This document shows, piece by piece, positions 18,881 to 28,889 of a stretch of 64,000 nt of DNA. The notes below the pieces were generated by a model. The model was not told the origin of the DNA. It worked only from the letters and a program-made list of their open reading frames with translations, and ran no database searches. This DNA is from Paenibacillus oralis (GTDB lineage Bacteria; Bacillota; Bacilli; Paenibacillales; Paenibacillaceae), in the NCBI RefSeq assembly GCF_003863965.1, contig NZ_RRCN01000001.1, positions 3,120,304 to 3,184,303 of the forward strand, in the 5' to 3' direction. Made by a program: the position numbers and the translations under genes. Within the stretch, counting starts at the first letter, position 1. Every line of letters starts with the position of its first letter.

Positions 18881-19267
18881 TTGGTTATCCGGAAAGAGAG
18901 AATAATTCATCAAGTGTAGATATCATAGTTGAAAATTGTGATAGCCATTGTTATACTGTCTCTATCTGAAATGAACGGAGGGTTATGTGTGATAGATTCT
19001 TCCCGATAAGCAAACATTAATGTACATTGCATTAATTTGAGCTTTCTTTTAACTCTGCCTGTTAGCAGAGTAATCGGGATGAGTCTGTCCATATGCTGTC
19101 TTGTTCATTTATAAGTGTAAGTATAAAGTGTTATCTCCAATGTTTTTCTGGGGTAGCTTCTTTATCTTTGCTGTTAACATGGACTCATATGGATATTCCT
19201 ATTCGATTACGATTTGCACAGGCAGAGAATTGCCTGTGCTTTTTATTTTTCAATAGGAGGAATTTCA
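18881..19267 (+). promoter_or_regulatory. leader with hairpin and terminator-like hairpin before SDR gene
   Basis: No gene is seen here. ACTCTGC/GCAGAGT (19052-19071) forms one hairpin. GCACAGGCA/TGCCTGTGC (19215-19238) followed by TTTTTATTTTT forms a strong terminator-like one, ending only about 10 bp before the AGGAGG of the SDR gene. If transcription starts upstream, this is an attenuator; otherwise it ends a small upstream RNA. Confidence 0.5.
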
Positions 19268-20167
19268 ATGACAACACAAAAGCCCGATAAACTCACGGAT
19301 AGAAATATTGGAAAAAGGCGCGTCTGGTTTATTACAGGGGCGAGCAAAGGTCTTGGTTATGCATTCACCAGTGCGGCTTTAGAAGCAGGGGATCAAGTTG
19401 TGGCTGTGGCAAGAACCATTGGTAAATTAGAAAAGCTGCAGGAGCAATATCAAGACTCGTTACTGTTTTTGAATCTCGATATAAGGGATCGGGAGGCTGT
19501 CTTTGCAACTGTTAAAGTAGCTGTAGAACATTTTGGACATCTTGATATCGTTGTGAATAACGCGGGTGTTATGACTTTAGGCATGGTCGAAGAATTGAGT
19601 GAAAGCGATGCAAGAGACTTGATGGAAACCAATTTTTTCGGTGCTCTTTGGGTCTGTCAGGCTGTGTTTCCTTACCTGCGCGAACAGAGGGCAGGGCACT
19701 TGATTCAGATTTCCAGTATCGGGGGATTGATTTCTGGTCCAATGTCAGGCTTATACAGTGCAAGCAAATTTGCGCTAGAGGGATTGAGTGAAGCTTTGGC
19801 ACAAGAAGCTGCCCACTTTGGGGTGAAGCTCACGATGGTGGAACCTGGCGGCTACTGGACAGATTTGTATACAGCAATGCGTTACAGCAATCCGCTGGAC
19901 GCCTACGATTCCCTTAGGGAAGAATTGGCGAAACAGTATGCGGAAGGCTCGCTAGATAGCGATCCCATCTTAGCTGCTGAGGCTCTTATGAAGTTGGTGG
20001 AAAGCGAAAATCCTCCCTTAAGACTGATCTTGGGAAGTATGATCTTTGACCTCGTTAGGAACACCCATCAAGAGCGCATAAAAACATGGGAAGATTGGGA
20101 ATCTGTAAGCAGATCGGCTGAAAAGGGGATTCCCGCGCCGGAAGGATATGGCGGCACACAAAAGTAG
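19268..20167 (+). CDS. SDR-family oxidoreductase
   Basis: A 299-residue short-chain dehydrogenase. Markers are ITGASKGLG (about 22-30), VNNAGVM, ISSIGG with the catalytic Ser, YSASK, and VEPGGYWTD. The VAVARTIGKLEKL segment suggests NADP(H). About 16 residues precede the Rossmann fold, rather more than usual. The ATG at 19268 is chosen because AGGAGG stands 7 nt before it; an earlier in-frame GTG/TTG would read through the terminator hairpin. Substrate unknown. Confidence 0.88.
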   Translation: MTTQKPDKLTDRNIGKRRVWFITGASKGLGYAFTSAALEAGDQVVAVARTIGKLEKLQEQYQDSLLFLNLDIRDREAVFATVKVAVEHFGHLDIVVNNAGVMTLGMVEELSESDARDLMETNFFGALWVCQAVFPYLREQRAGHLIQISSIGGLISGPMSGLYSASKFALEGLSEALAQEAAHFGVKLTMVEPGGYWTDLYTAMRYSNPLDAYDSLREELAKQYAEGSLDSDPILAAEALMKLVESENPPLRLILGSMIFDLVRNTHQERIKTWEDWESVSRSAEKGIPAPEGYGGTQK

Positions 20168-20180
20168 TGTCGTATCGTAC

Positions 20181-20207
20181 AGCCGTCCTTTAATAGGGCG
20201 GCTTTTT
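20181..20207 (+). terminator. intrinsic terminator
   Basis: GCCGTCC pairs with GGGCGGC (loop TTTAATA), then TTTTT, 14 bp after the SDR stop. Confidence 0.85.
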
Positions 20208-20473
20208 GCATTATGGAGACGCTGCCGAACCCGTTATGACCTCGCTTCTTCGGCGGTTTCCGTGCATTTATATAAAAAATAGGGGGGTAACTTCTTTAAT
20301 TTGTGAAGTGAAATGTATGCGCTTTCCTTCTATAATTTTCTAGTAAAGGGGGTGACAGTAAGATGTTCTCGGCATATAACACAGGATAAGCGGTGTACCG
20401 CAAAAAGAAGCAACCGGCAAGAAGTAGGGTAGAGGTTAAAGTGGCGATAAAAAATATTTGAGGAGGTAAATGC

Positions 20474-21109
20474 ATGTTTAAGTTTAACAAGAAAATTTTA
20501 ACGGTATTTACGGCAGCTTTAATGAGTTTTAGCTTGTTGGCGGCAACCTCAAATGCGGCGACAGACTATTGGCAATATTGGACCGATGGCGGCGGGACAG
20601 TCAACGCGGTCAATGGGTCCGGCGGCAATTACAGTGTCACATGGCAAAATACCGGGAATTTTGTTGTCGGTAAAGGCTGGACTACCGGATCGCCATCCAG
20701 AACAGTAAACTACAATGCCGGTGTCTGGGCGCCGTCCGGCAATGCGTATTTGACGCTTTACGGGTGGACGAGAAACTCGCTCATCGAATATTACGTCGTG
20801 GATAGCTGGGGTACTTACAGACCTACCGGAACGTATAAAGGCACCGTGAACAGCGATGGGGGCACCTATGACATATATACGACGATGCGCTACAACGCAC
20901 CTTCCATTGACGGTATACAAACATTCCAGCAGTTCTGGAGCGTGCGGCAGTCAAAGAGACCAACCGGGAGCAACGTCTCTATCAATTTTGGCAACCACGT
21001 AAATGCATGGAGAAATGCAGGAATGAATCTGGGAAGCAGCTGGTCTTATCAGGTATTGGCGACGGAGGGTTATCAAAGCAGCGGGAGCTCCAACGTAACG
21101 GTGTGGTAA
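20474..21109 (+). CDS. xynA: endo-1,4-beta-xylanase, GH11
   Basis: Secreted xylanase that cleaves beta-1,4 bonds in xylan. A signal peptide (1-28, cut after SNA-A) is followed by a single GH11 jelly-roll nearly identical in layout to Bacillus subtilis XynA ([29 protein letters not shown]). The catalytic pair is the nucleophile Glu in [11 protein letters not shown] and the acid/base Glu in ATEGYQSSG. The thumb loop PSIDGIQTF is present. The length of 211 residues is standard. The ATG follows GAGGAGGTAAATGC. It is monocistronic. Confidence 0.97.
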   Translation: MFKFNKKILTVFTAALMSFSLLAATSNAATDYWQYWTDGGGTVNAVNGSGGNYSVTWQNTGNFVVGKGWTTGSPSRTVNYNAGVWAPSGNAYLTLYGWTRNSLIEYYVVDSWGTYRPTGTYKGTVNSDGGTYDIYTTMRYNAPSIDGIQTFQQFWSVRQSKRPTGSNVSINFGNHVNAWRNAGMNLGSSWSYQVLATEGYQSSGSSNVTVW

Positions 21110-21233
21110 GCGGTTAATCAGTGGTATTGTCTAAGGCCGGACGGTCTCGCGGCCGACGGCCTTAACTATTTCAGCAAAAGGTACTTATTTACATACTATA
21201 GGACGGCCTATGGCTTTAAAGGAGGAGATAGCA

Positions 21234-22079
21234 GTGAGAAGGCTATTGATTTTCCTTTTAATAGCAATCATGTTTGTGGTTAGCGCTTGTTCGCAAGAAA
21301 AGACTGACAAGAACAACAGCCTTGTATTCGTCAAAGGCGGAGCTTTTAAGAACACCAAGTCCAATTACTATGGAAAAGATGTAATCCTATCGGATTTTTA
21401 TATCGGCAAATACGAGGTCACTCAAAAAGAGTGGGTCGAGGTCATGGGAAGCAACCCTTCACAATTCATAGGCGACAATATGCCGGTAGAAATGGTAAGC
21501 TGGTATGACGCTGTTGAGTACTGTAATAAACGGAGTATAAAAGAGGGCTTAGTACCTTACTACAATATAGATAAGAATAAAAAGGACCCGAATAATCAGA
21601 GTGATTACGATAATATAAAATGGACCGTAACGATCAATGCCGGCGCTAACGGTTACCGATTGCCGACGGAAGCGGAGTGGGAATACGCCGCGGGCGGCGG
21701 CCAAATAAGCAAGAGCTACACCTACAGCGGAAGCAATAACGCGGATGAAGCAGCCTGGAATTGGCGAAACGCCGGAGATCAATATTTATCCGGAGACTGG
21801 AACTGGCCCATCATAGAGAACAACAATAGTAAAACAAAAGCTGTCGGCGGCAAGAAACCCAACGAGCTGGGGCTTTACGATATGTCGGGCAATGTACGGG
21901 AATGGTGCTGGGACTGGTACGGGGACGATTTGGATTATAGTAGCGGCGGATCTTACCGGGTTGTAAAGGGCGGCGGTTGGGTCGGCGACATTCACAGCAT
22001 CGAGTTGTCTTTTCGCGGCAAGTTCGAGGCGAATGGCTTTGGGGCTGATCAAGGTTTTCGGGTGAGCCGAGGGGAGTAG
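21234..22079 (+). CDS. SUMF1/formylglycine-generating-enzyme-like lipoprotein
   Basis: A 281-residue exported protein with GTG start (GGAGGAGATAGCA upstream). The lipobox LFLLIAIMFVVSAC is seen in the form VVSACS, so it is lipid-anchored outside the membrane. The fold is the FGE-sulfatase family: VKGGAF, YEVTQKEW, PVEMVSWYDAVEYCN, GYRLPTEAEWEYAA, YDMSGNVREWCWDWY and RVVKGGGW. The two active-site cysteines of true formylglycine enzymes (in the C-terminal RCxxSC-type motif) are not seen, so a binding or structural role is as likely as enzymatic activity. Confidence 0.82.
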   Translation: MRRLLIFLLIAIMFVVSACSQEKTDKNNSLVFVKGGAFKNTKSNYYGKDVILSDFYIGKYEVTQKEWVEVMGSNPSQFIGDNMPVEMVSWYDAVEYCNKRSIKEGLVPYYNIDKNKKDPNNQSDYDNIKWTVTINAGANGYRLPTEAEWEYAAGGGQISKSYTYSGSNNADEAAWNWRNAGDQYLSGDWNWPIIENNNSKTKAVGGKKPNELGLYDMSGNVREWCWDWYGDDLDYSSGGSYRVVKGGGWVGDIHSIELSFRGKFEANGFGADQGFRVSRGE

Positions 22080-22213
22080 GCGGGAGCCAAGGCAACCTCC
22101 AAATTTTAGATTTGAGTCCAGGTTGCTTCACGTAGTAAGCTGGAAGAAGAACCAATGGAGGGGATTTTTCTTCGAGCCATCCTCTATCTTCGGAAGCAGG
22201 GAGTTGACGAACC

Positions 22214-22920
22214 ATGAATCTGGACTCGATCATGCAGGAGCTTGAAGGCCTCGGCAAGGAACGCCTTAAGAAAATGTATATATCCAACGGCGCCCGCGAA
22301 CCGCTTTTTGGCGTGGCTACGGGCGCTATGAAGCCGATGGCGAAGAAAATCAAAATCGATCAGCCTTTGGCCGAACAGCTCTACGCCACAGGGAACTACG
22401 ACGCCATGTACTTTGCCGGCATCATTGCCGATCCGAAGGCGATGACTGAAGCGGATTTTGAGCGTTGGATGGATGGGCCTATTTCTATATGCTGTCCGAT
22501 TTTGTGGTCGCCGTAACCTTGGCGGAAGCGGATATTGCCCAAAAGGTTGCCGATAAGTGGATCGCCAGCGGGGAAGAGTTAAGAATGTCGGCGGGCTGGA
22601 GTTGTTACTGTTGGCTGTTGGGGAGCCGGCCGGACGGTGAATTTTCCGAAAGTAAACTCGCCAATATGCTCGACATGGTAGAAAAGACGATTCACGGCTC
22701 ACCCGAACGAACAAAATCGGCGATGAACAATTTTATTTACAACGTTGGGGTATCCTATCTGCCGCTCCATGATAAAGCGGTTGAAACCGCAAAGGCGGTC
22801 GGCCCGGTGGAAATCAAGCGGGACAAGAAGAAAAGCAGCATCCTGCTCGCTTCCGGCAGTATTCAAAAGGCGGTAGATAAGGGGCAGCTTGGTTTCAAGC
22901 GTAAATATCTCAGATGTTAA
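22214..22920 (+). pseudogene. DNA alkylation repair protein, frameshifted
   Basis: Two overlapping frames together give one AlkD-like HEAT-repeat DNA alkylation repair protein of about 235 residues. The first frame (22214-22516) begins MNLDSIMQELEGLGKERL and is right up to FERWMDG. The second frame then continues AYFYMLSDFVVAVTLAE to the end at 22920. One extra G in the GGG run at 22475-22477 would restore the frame, because the total length is 707 = 3x236-1. It is either a recent 1-bp deletion or a sequencing error in a homopolymer. Confidence 0.8.
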
Positions 22921-23028
22921 ACCGGCGTTTGAATGTGTAGTGGACTTTGCATATTTTCCGATGAATTAGAAGCGATTAAGGATAAGAAGTTAAATCCAAA
23001 TCTGAGGTTTGAAAAACAAACTTGTGAG

Positions 23029-23063
23029 AAGACGTCCGGTTCAACGAACCCGAGCGTCTTTTT
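23029..23063 (+). terminator. intrinsic terminator
   Basis: AAGACG..CGTCTT with inner GGTTC/GAACC, then TTTTT, about 110 bp after the repair gene. Confidence 0.8.
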
Positions 23064-23345
23064 GAGCTTCACTATGGCAAATTGACGATATCATTGACTT
23101 TAGTCGGGTTCACGAACAAAAAAAGTACGTTTCATTTTGAAAACGTAGGTGTAAAAAAATTTTTACTGTGGTGAATACAATAGTACAATTAATTTGGATG
23201 AGCATAACCTAGAAATTTTTACCCGGAGCTTTTTGAGTGTACGGATGTTGAAGTATATCATATTAACGAATTGTCCTATGGAAAAGAAAAATTGTAGACA
23301 GTTTATGAGCTTAACATTACTCATACAGTAATTACATAGTTAATA

Positions 23346-23386
23346 AGAGCGAGATAGGCAACTGTTAGCCATTCATCCCGCTCTTC
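23346..23386 (+). repeat. hairpin repeat flanking the Avs-like gene, left copy
   Basis: AAGAGCG-A-GAT pairs with ATC-C-CGCTCTT, with inner GGC/GCC, and a T6 run 11 bp later. A diverged copy (AATAAGAGCAGGACAGGC..CATCCCACTCC..TTTTT) is at 28293-28341, so the pair brackets the 1519-aa gene. Confidence 0.5.
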
Positions 23387-23401
23387 TCTGCTTTTTTGCT
23401 C

Positions 23402-23565
23402 TTCAGCACCTTGGTAAACATTTAAAAGAACACCGTGATTTAAGTCCCTCGCGTAATCCAGATATTTTGATAATGGAGGGTTTGTTACAGCAGTATGATT
23501 TGTTTGATACGTATGGCTTTGACGATTTTCCCAATGCTTTACTTGATGATCATGAACTCGTTTAA
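23402..23565 (+). pseudogene. coding-like fragment of unknown origin
   Basis: Frame 23402-23565 reads LQHLGKHLKEHRDLSPSRNP..LLDDHELV and then stops. It looks like the C-terminus of a protein, but no start or ribosome binding site is found upstream because the frame runs out of a hairpin repeat. It may be the remnant of a gene displaced by the island. Weakly supported. Confidence 0.25.
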
Positions 23566-23607
23566 ATAATATTATATTAGCGAAATGAACTTAGGAGGGA
23601 TCTAGCT

Positions 23608-26600
23608 ATGCCATATGAAATTGGAGGAAGATCTGATAAAAGTGGCAATAGATTTGAAATTAGATGGATAATATATCAAATTCTCGAAGTATTGGATGAG
23701 AAATTGGAGTATATAACTTTAGAAGCCCTCGGTGACGATGAACGAGGGGTTGACCTATGGATTGGTAAAAAGAATGGTAGTAGAGAAGCTCAGCAATGTA
23801 AAGGGAGAAATGCGAGTAAGGAGTATTGGGACTATGGCACTGCGAATGCTAAAGGAATCTTCACCAATTGGAAATTTCAATTGGATAGGGACGAGTCGAA
23901 TACAGTTGCATTAGTATCCCCGCTAGTTTTTACACAATTAGAGGACTTAATAAATAGATCAAAGAATACAAGTAACATTCCTCAAGATTTTTACTATTAT
24001 CAAGTACTTAATGCTAGCAAGGAATTAATTGATTTTTTTAAAAACTTTTGTAAGGCAATGGATATAGACCCTAAGGAAGATGTTGAACTAATAAAATGTA
24101 TCTCGTATCTAAAAAGAATATCTTATCGTCAGTTTCCGGATAGCGAACTAAAACAGATAGTCTTATCTAAAATAAGCTATTTTTTCTTAGGTAATGAAGA
24201 AGACATATATGAAACATTGATTGCTTGGATAGTGGACGGAGACGTTCTAGGAAAAAAAATCAACCAATCTGTATTGTATAAACTGCTTAGAGAAAAAGGA
24301 ATTAGACTAAAAAATCTTACTGCTGACAGTCGAATTGTTCCTAGGTTGGAAGAATTAAATAGAGAATATAGATCTATGTTTATTCCGTTAGATGGTGAAT
24401 TGATCCCTAGGAAAGAATTTTCTATATGCAGAAAAGCAATTGATTCGGGAAGTTCATTGATAATACATGGGAAGGCTGGAAGGGGAAAAAGCGGGTGTAC
24501 AGAGGATATTATTAACTACTGTCAAGAAAATGCTATACCATATTTAGCGATCAAATTAGATAAACGTATTCCGAGTGGGACGGCAGGGAAATGGGGGGGA
24601 GATTTAGGGCTTCCAGCATCTATAGTTCATTGTATTCATAGTGTTTCTAAATTCGAAAAAGCAGTAATTATATTGGATCAACTAGACGCGCTACGATGGA
24701 CTCAAGCGCATTCTAGAGATGCATTATTGGTTTGTGCTCAGATTATAAATCAAGTAGAGAGATTGAACTATGAAAGAGAGCATAAAATATCTGTGGTTTT
24801 TGTATGCAGAACATATGATTTGGAAAACGATAATAATATTAAGTCTCTATTTAATAATAGTGATAAAAAAATTAGCACTATTCAATGGCATAAGATACTT
24901 ATTAATGAGTTGGAAGACGAGACAGTCAGAATTGTTATTGGGGATCGGTATAATAGCTTAACAGGCAAATTGAAGGATATACTGCGAGTTCCAAGTAATC
25001 TGTTTATTTGGAGACAGTTAGACACCAGTAAAGAATATAATGAATGTTCAACTGCAAATCATTTGGTTTCGGAATGGTGGAGACAACTAACAAGAAAGTG
25101 TTTTGAAATCGGTTTGAATGAGGGTGATTTGAATGAAACTAAGGGGAAAATCATTAATTATTTTGATAAATTAGGTCGATTATGTATTCCATTGAATATA
25201 TTAAGTGTCAATGGATCGTGCCTAGATTTTTTGACTTCGAATGGTTTTTTGTTGGTTCAAGGTAATAAAATTTCATTTGCTCATCAATCAATATTAGATT
25301 GTTTTTTAGCTGATGAAATGCTGAAGAAATATTATGAAAGCGAAGATATATTAGAAGTTATTGGGCCTAAAGAAAGACAGTCTCCCGGAAGAAGATATCA
25401 GGTGCAAATGCTTCTACAGAATTTAATTGAGTTCGATAGCGAGGATTTTCTTAAAGCCGGTCAAAAAATGCTTGCATCCAAGCAAATCAGATATAGTGTA
25501 AAATTTGTCTTTTTTGAAGTATTAAATCAACTGGATGTTTTAGACAAGAATATACAGAACTATATAGTTGAAAATTGTGAAGATGAAACATATGGTACTC
25601 AAATAATTAATAATGTCATATATTCCAAACCACAATATATTAAATTACTTAGGGATTACGGTCTTTTAGACAAATGGTTTGATATCCCAGAGAAAAAAAA
25701 TATTGTATTTAATCTGCTTGTAAGTATGTCACCTAAATATGAAATAGAAGATGTTGCGTTTATAGAAAAGCATGCCTTTCAATCACAAGAAGATGATAGT
25801 TATTTTTCACGATGCTTTTTACACAATATCAATCAAGATACTGATGAAATGTTTGAATTGCGAATGAAATTTTATCATAAGTATCCACAAATGGCCGACA
25901 CATATCTTGATTTTAAGGAAATGTTTAAGCATTGTGAAATGAGAACCATAAAAGTGTTTGCATTTCTATTAGAGAATAAGCTTAAAAAAAATAGTGAGAA
26001 TATCTATAGATATGAAGAGGGACTTTTGCAAGAGGATTCAGAAATATTAATTGAAAATGGTTTTGAAGTGCTTAATCTACTATTACCATATATTCCGACA
26101 GAAAAAGATGAGATGTTGTCTTATAGTGATTGGTCTGGGAGATATGTTCATAAAAGAGGTCTTGAAAGAACATGCATTCAAATTATCAAAAAAGCGAATG
26201 CAGCGTTAATCGGTATAAATCCAGAAGCTTTTTGGGAACGGTATAAAGAATATATGGGAATGGGAAATGATTTATATAACGAGATTATATTAGATGCATT
26301 GTATAAATTACCATACATGTATAGCGATCCTATTATTAAGTATTTATGCAGTGATTTTGATAGTAACATATTTGAAAAAACTAGTGGTAATGGCAATGAA
26401 TTCTTACTTGCCAAACAAGTATTAGCCAAGCATTCTGAGCACTGTAGCCAAGATGTTTTTGATGTATTAGAAAAAACGGTTATTGGTTACATGTCACCAT
26501 GCAGTAAAGATTTATATCAACGTAGAATTGAATTCAACAGGGAAAATAATGGGTATGGTAAAGTCTATTGGAGTTTTTGGGGAGATCTCCAAAAAGAAAT

Positions 26601-28167
26601 CCTGGAAGTGCTTCCGTATAATCGACTAAGTAGCAAGGCAAGAGATTTATTAAGTATTTTAAGACGTAAATTTCTCAAAGAACCTACTTTATACAAGTAT
26701 TCAAATGGACATGGTGGATTTGTAAGTTCCCCTATTTCGGGGAAAAAGCTAAGTAACAAAAAATGGATAGAGATATTGACTAATAATAAACTAAATAAAA
26801 AACATACTTCCCGTTGGAAAGAAGTGACGGGGGGATTTGTAGAGAGTTCGGTTGAAATGTTTTCGAGGAGTTTTAGTAGTGCTGTCTCAATGGAACCTGA
26901 AAGAATGATAAATTTGGTGCTGTCGCATAACAGCATATTAAATGTATATATTGACTCATTATTTAGCGGGGTGGCATATAGTGAAAATATGAATAAAGTA
27001 CCACTAGAATTATTGGAAAAAATGATATTGAAATACTCATACGATTATACTTCATACAGGGCAAGTTATATTTGCACCCTTATTGAGAAAAGGGAAGAAA
27101 AGGAATGGTCACAAGAGATTCTTGATATTCTTAAGGACATTGCAATTAACCATAAAAATCCCGAACTTGGCAAGCCAAATGTAACCAGTAATGAAGATAA
27201 AGAAATGCGTAGCTTTAACATGTTACAAACTAATGCGATAAATTGCATAAGAGGTAAAGCCGCTCAAGCAATTGCTCACCTACTATGGAAAGATAGTGAT
27301 TTGTTTGAACAATTCAAAAACACAATTGAAAAGTTGGTATTGGATGAGAATCCAGCAGTTAGATTGGCAAGCTTATCTGCGTTATGGCCCTCATATAATA
27401 TTGATAGAGGGTGGGCGTCTGAAAAGATACTTGAACTTTATGAGCAGGATTATCGGCTAGCAGGATTCTATGGTACAAAAAATATGTTTTTTTTATTGTA
27501 TCCGCAATACCACCAGCGTGTTTTGAATATTATTAAACAATGCTTCGATTCTGAAGATGAGGATTTAATAAAAAGTGGAGCGCATTGCTTATCGGAAATG
27601 TTTATTCTTAAAAATGAATTCGTTAATGAAATGACTAATGTAGATACTATGAGCAAACTACAAGCCGAACAGGTTCTATATATGGTTATGTTATATTTTA
27701 ATAAGGATGAATATAACGCATTAGCTAAAACTGTTATACGTAGATTTAAGACGAGTAAATTAGATTTAGAGATGCCGATTTCAAGATTATTTTATGATAA
27801 TCTAATTGATTTAAAGAGAGATAAGGATTTTTTGATCGAATTAATGAGTTCTGAATTAAGTCGAAGAACGTTGCATGCATTTGTACATTATCTGGAACAG
27901 GAATCCAAGTCAGTAATTGAATATAGTGACATTATACTGAAAATGAGTTGGCATTTAATTAATAATGAGTTTGAAAGATACGAGCATGTTTGGGGAGTAC
28001 AAGATGAGATTTCTAAGTTGGTTATTGGACTATATGATGAAACTTCCGGAGCCACGCAAACTGAGTTGAGTAAGATTGCGCAGGAATGTCTCGAAATCTG
28101 GGATTCGATGTTTGAAAAGCAAATTGGACCGGTTAGAAGGTTGAGTAAGGAGATGATGGAGAGATAG
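23608..28167 (+). CDS. Avs-like STAND NTPase with N-terminal nuclease domain
   Basis: A 1519-residue predicted anti-phage protein. The N-terminal 110 residues have the mark of a PD-(D/E)xK (Mrr/Cap4-like) nuclease: ERGVDLWIG and EAQQCKGRN (about 47-68; Asp, Gln and Lys as metal/catalytic residues). A STAND P-loop ATPase follows: Walker A IIHGKAGRGKSG (about 285-296) and Walker B AVIILDQLDALRW (about 350-362). The remaining 900 residues are helical HEAT/TPR-like repeats, for example ENPAVRLASLSALWPS. This order (nuclease, STAND, repeat sensor) is that of Avs proteins, which sense phage proteins and then degrade DNA. The ATG follows AGGAGGG. It is strongly AT-rich and single-gene. Confidence 0.78.
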   Translation: MPYEIGGRSDKSGNRFEIRWIIYQILEVLDEKLEYITLEALGDDERGVDLWIGKKNGSREAQQCKGRNASKEYWDYGTANAKGIFTNWKFQLDRDESNTVALVSPLVFTQLEDLINRSKNTSNIPQDFYYYQVLNASKELIDFFKNFCKAMDIDPKEDVELIKCISYLKRISYRQFPDSELKQIVLSKISYFFLGNEEDIYETLIAWIVDGDVLGKKINQSVLYKLLREKGIRLKNLTADSRIVPRLEELNREYRSMFIPLDGELIPRKEFSICRKAIDSGSSLIIHGKAGRGKSGCTEDIINYCQENAIPYLAIKLDKRIPSGTAGKWGGDLGLPASIVHCIHSVSKFEKAVIILDQLDALRWTQAHSRDALLVCAQIINQVERLNYEREHKISVVFVCRTYDLENDNNIKSLFNNSDKKISTIQWHKILINELEDETVRIVIGDRYNSLTGKLKDILRVPSNLFIWRQLDTSKEYNECSTANHLVSEWWRQLTRKCFEIGLNEGDLNETKGKIINYFDKLGRLCIPLNILSVNGSCLDFLTSNGFLLVQGNKISFAHQSILDCFLADEMLKKYYESEDILEVIGPKERQSPGRRYQVQMLLQNLIEFDSEDFLKAGQKMLASKQIRYSVKFVFFEVLNQLDVLDKNIQNYIVENCEDETYGTQIINNVIYSKPQYIKLLRDYGLLDKWFDIPEKKNIVFNLLVSMSPKYEIEDVAFIEKHAFQSQEDDSYFSRCFLHNINQDTDEMFELRMKFYHKYPQMADTYLDFKEMFKHCEMRTIKVFAFLLENKLKKNSENIYRYEEGLLQEDSEILIENGFEVLNLLLPYIPTEKDEMLSYSDWSGRYVHKRGLERTCIQIIKKANAALIGINPEAFWERYKEYMGMGNDLYNEIILDALYKLPYMYSDPIIKYLCSDFDSNIFEKTSGNGNEFLLAKQVLAKHSEHCSQDVFDVLEKTVIGYMSPCSKDLYQRRIEFNRENNGYGKVYWSFWGDLQKEILEVLPYNRLSSKARDLLSILRRKFLKEPTLYKYSNGHGGFVSSPISGKKLSNKKWIEILTNNKLNKKHTSRWKEVTGGFVESSVEMFSRSFSSAVSMEPERMINLVLSHNSILNVYIDSLFSGVAYSENMNKVPLELLEKMILKYSYDYTSYRASYICTLIEKREEKEWSQEILDILKDIAINHKNPELGKPNVTSNEDKEMRSFNMLQTNAINCIRGKAAQAIAHLLWKDSDLFEQFKNTIEKLVLDENPAVRLASLSALWPSYNIDRGWASEKILELYEQDYRLAGFYGTKNMFFLLYPQYHQRVLNIIKQCFDSEDEDLIKSGAHCLSEMFILKNEFVNEMTNVDTMSKLQAEQVLYMVMLYFNKDEYNALAKTVIRRFKTSKLDLEMPISRLFYDNLIDLKRDKDFLIELMSSELSRRTLHAFVHYLEQESKSVIEYSDIILKMSWHLINNEFERYEHVWGVQDEISKLVIGLYDETSGATQTELSKIAQECLEIWDSMFEKQIGPVRRLSKEMMER

Positions 28168-28540
28168 TGTAAGGAAATTTAATAACCTTCTAATACTCAA
28201 GAATGGAAAATGATAATGTATATTTAGTGTGCCATCCAGGTACACTTTAATTTAATACTAATATGCATTTAGATTATATCTCTCATAGCAATAAGAGCAG
28301 GACAGGCTGTGTTAGCACTACATCCCACTCCACCTGTTTTTCACCCGTGGGTAAAGGGATCAATTGGTGGCTGAGAACCAGATGAGTTTGGATTAACTAT
28401 AATTGAAACAGGTGAGGATATGGGGAGCATCAAGCACTTACAGAAAAAATTAAAGCAGATAATTACAAAGTATTTGTTCTTTGAGCAATGTGAATAATAC
28501 ACTCGACTTTGTTAGCAAAGAAGTGGGATGGTAATTTGGA
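28168..28540. other. gap after the Avs-like gene
   Basis: It holds the right copy of the flanking hairpin repeat (28293-28341). No gene is recognised; short frames lack start signals. Confidence 0.45.
28293..28341 (+). repeat. hairpin repeat flanking the Avs-like gene, right copy
   Basis: It shares AATAAGAGC, a GGC..GTTAGC core and CATCCC with 23346-23386 and ends in TTTTT. Confidence 0.45.
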
Positions 28541-28641
28541 AATGTCCTTTCTTTATTGAGAGAGTATTTTGTCTTTGTATGATAGAAGTTGGCGCATAAT
28601 GCGTAAGAATGGCCGGGAGTGGGGAAGGCTCATAGTAATAA

Positions 28642-28790
28642 TGTCGATTAATTATAGGCGATTTTTTCCTCTCAGATCGATTTTTTTGAGGGGGCTGAGC
28701 AAAGAATAATAAAATTGGCTTAGAATCGATCTGACAAACATGTTTTTACGAGTTCGGTCTAAAAATGTCCCCCAAACAAATTAATCGACA
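28642..28790. mobile_element. MITE-like 149-bp element
   Basis: Perfect 12-bp terminal inverted repeats TGTCGATTAATT (28642-28653) and its complement (28779-28790). A second inverted repeat TCAGATCGATT lies inside (28672-28682 with 28724-28734). It has no coding capacity. Copy B of the surrounding block lacks it, so 41 kb serves as the empty site. Ends beginning TGTCGATT with internal repeats recall IS21-family termini (from memory). A target duplication could not be fixed. Confidence 0.55.
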
Positions 28791-28880
28791 CTTTCATAAT
28801 CTGTTATATTGGGCGACACACACCTACTCGGCTATTAGGAGTAAAAATTCGAACAACATGATAGTGCAAATTCCAGTATA

Positions 28881-28889
28881 TGGTACAAT
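28881..28889 (+). promoter_or_regulatory. extended -10 promoter TGGTACAAT
   Basis: TGG plus TACAAT fits an extended -10 box and is conserved at 41883-41891 in the paralogous block. It is about 225 bp before the PLD nuclease gene. Confidence 0.45.

Noticed and set aside
21811..22714. overlapping minus-strand frames of 176-180 codons
   Set aside because: Shadows of the lipoprotein and alkylation repair genes.
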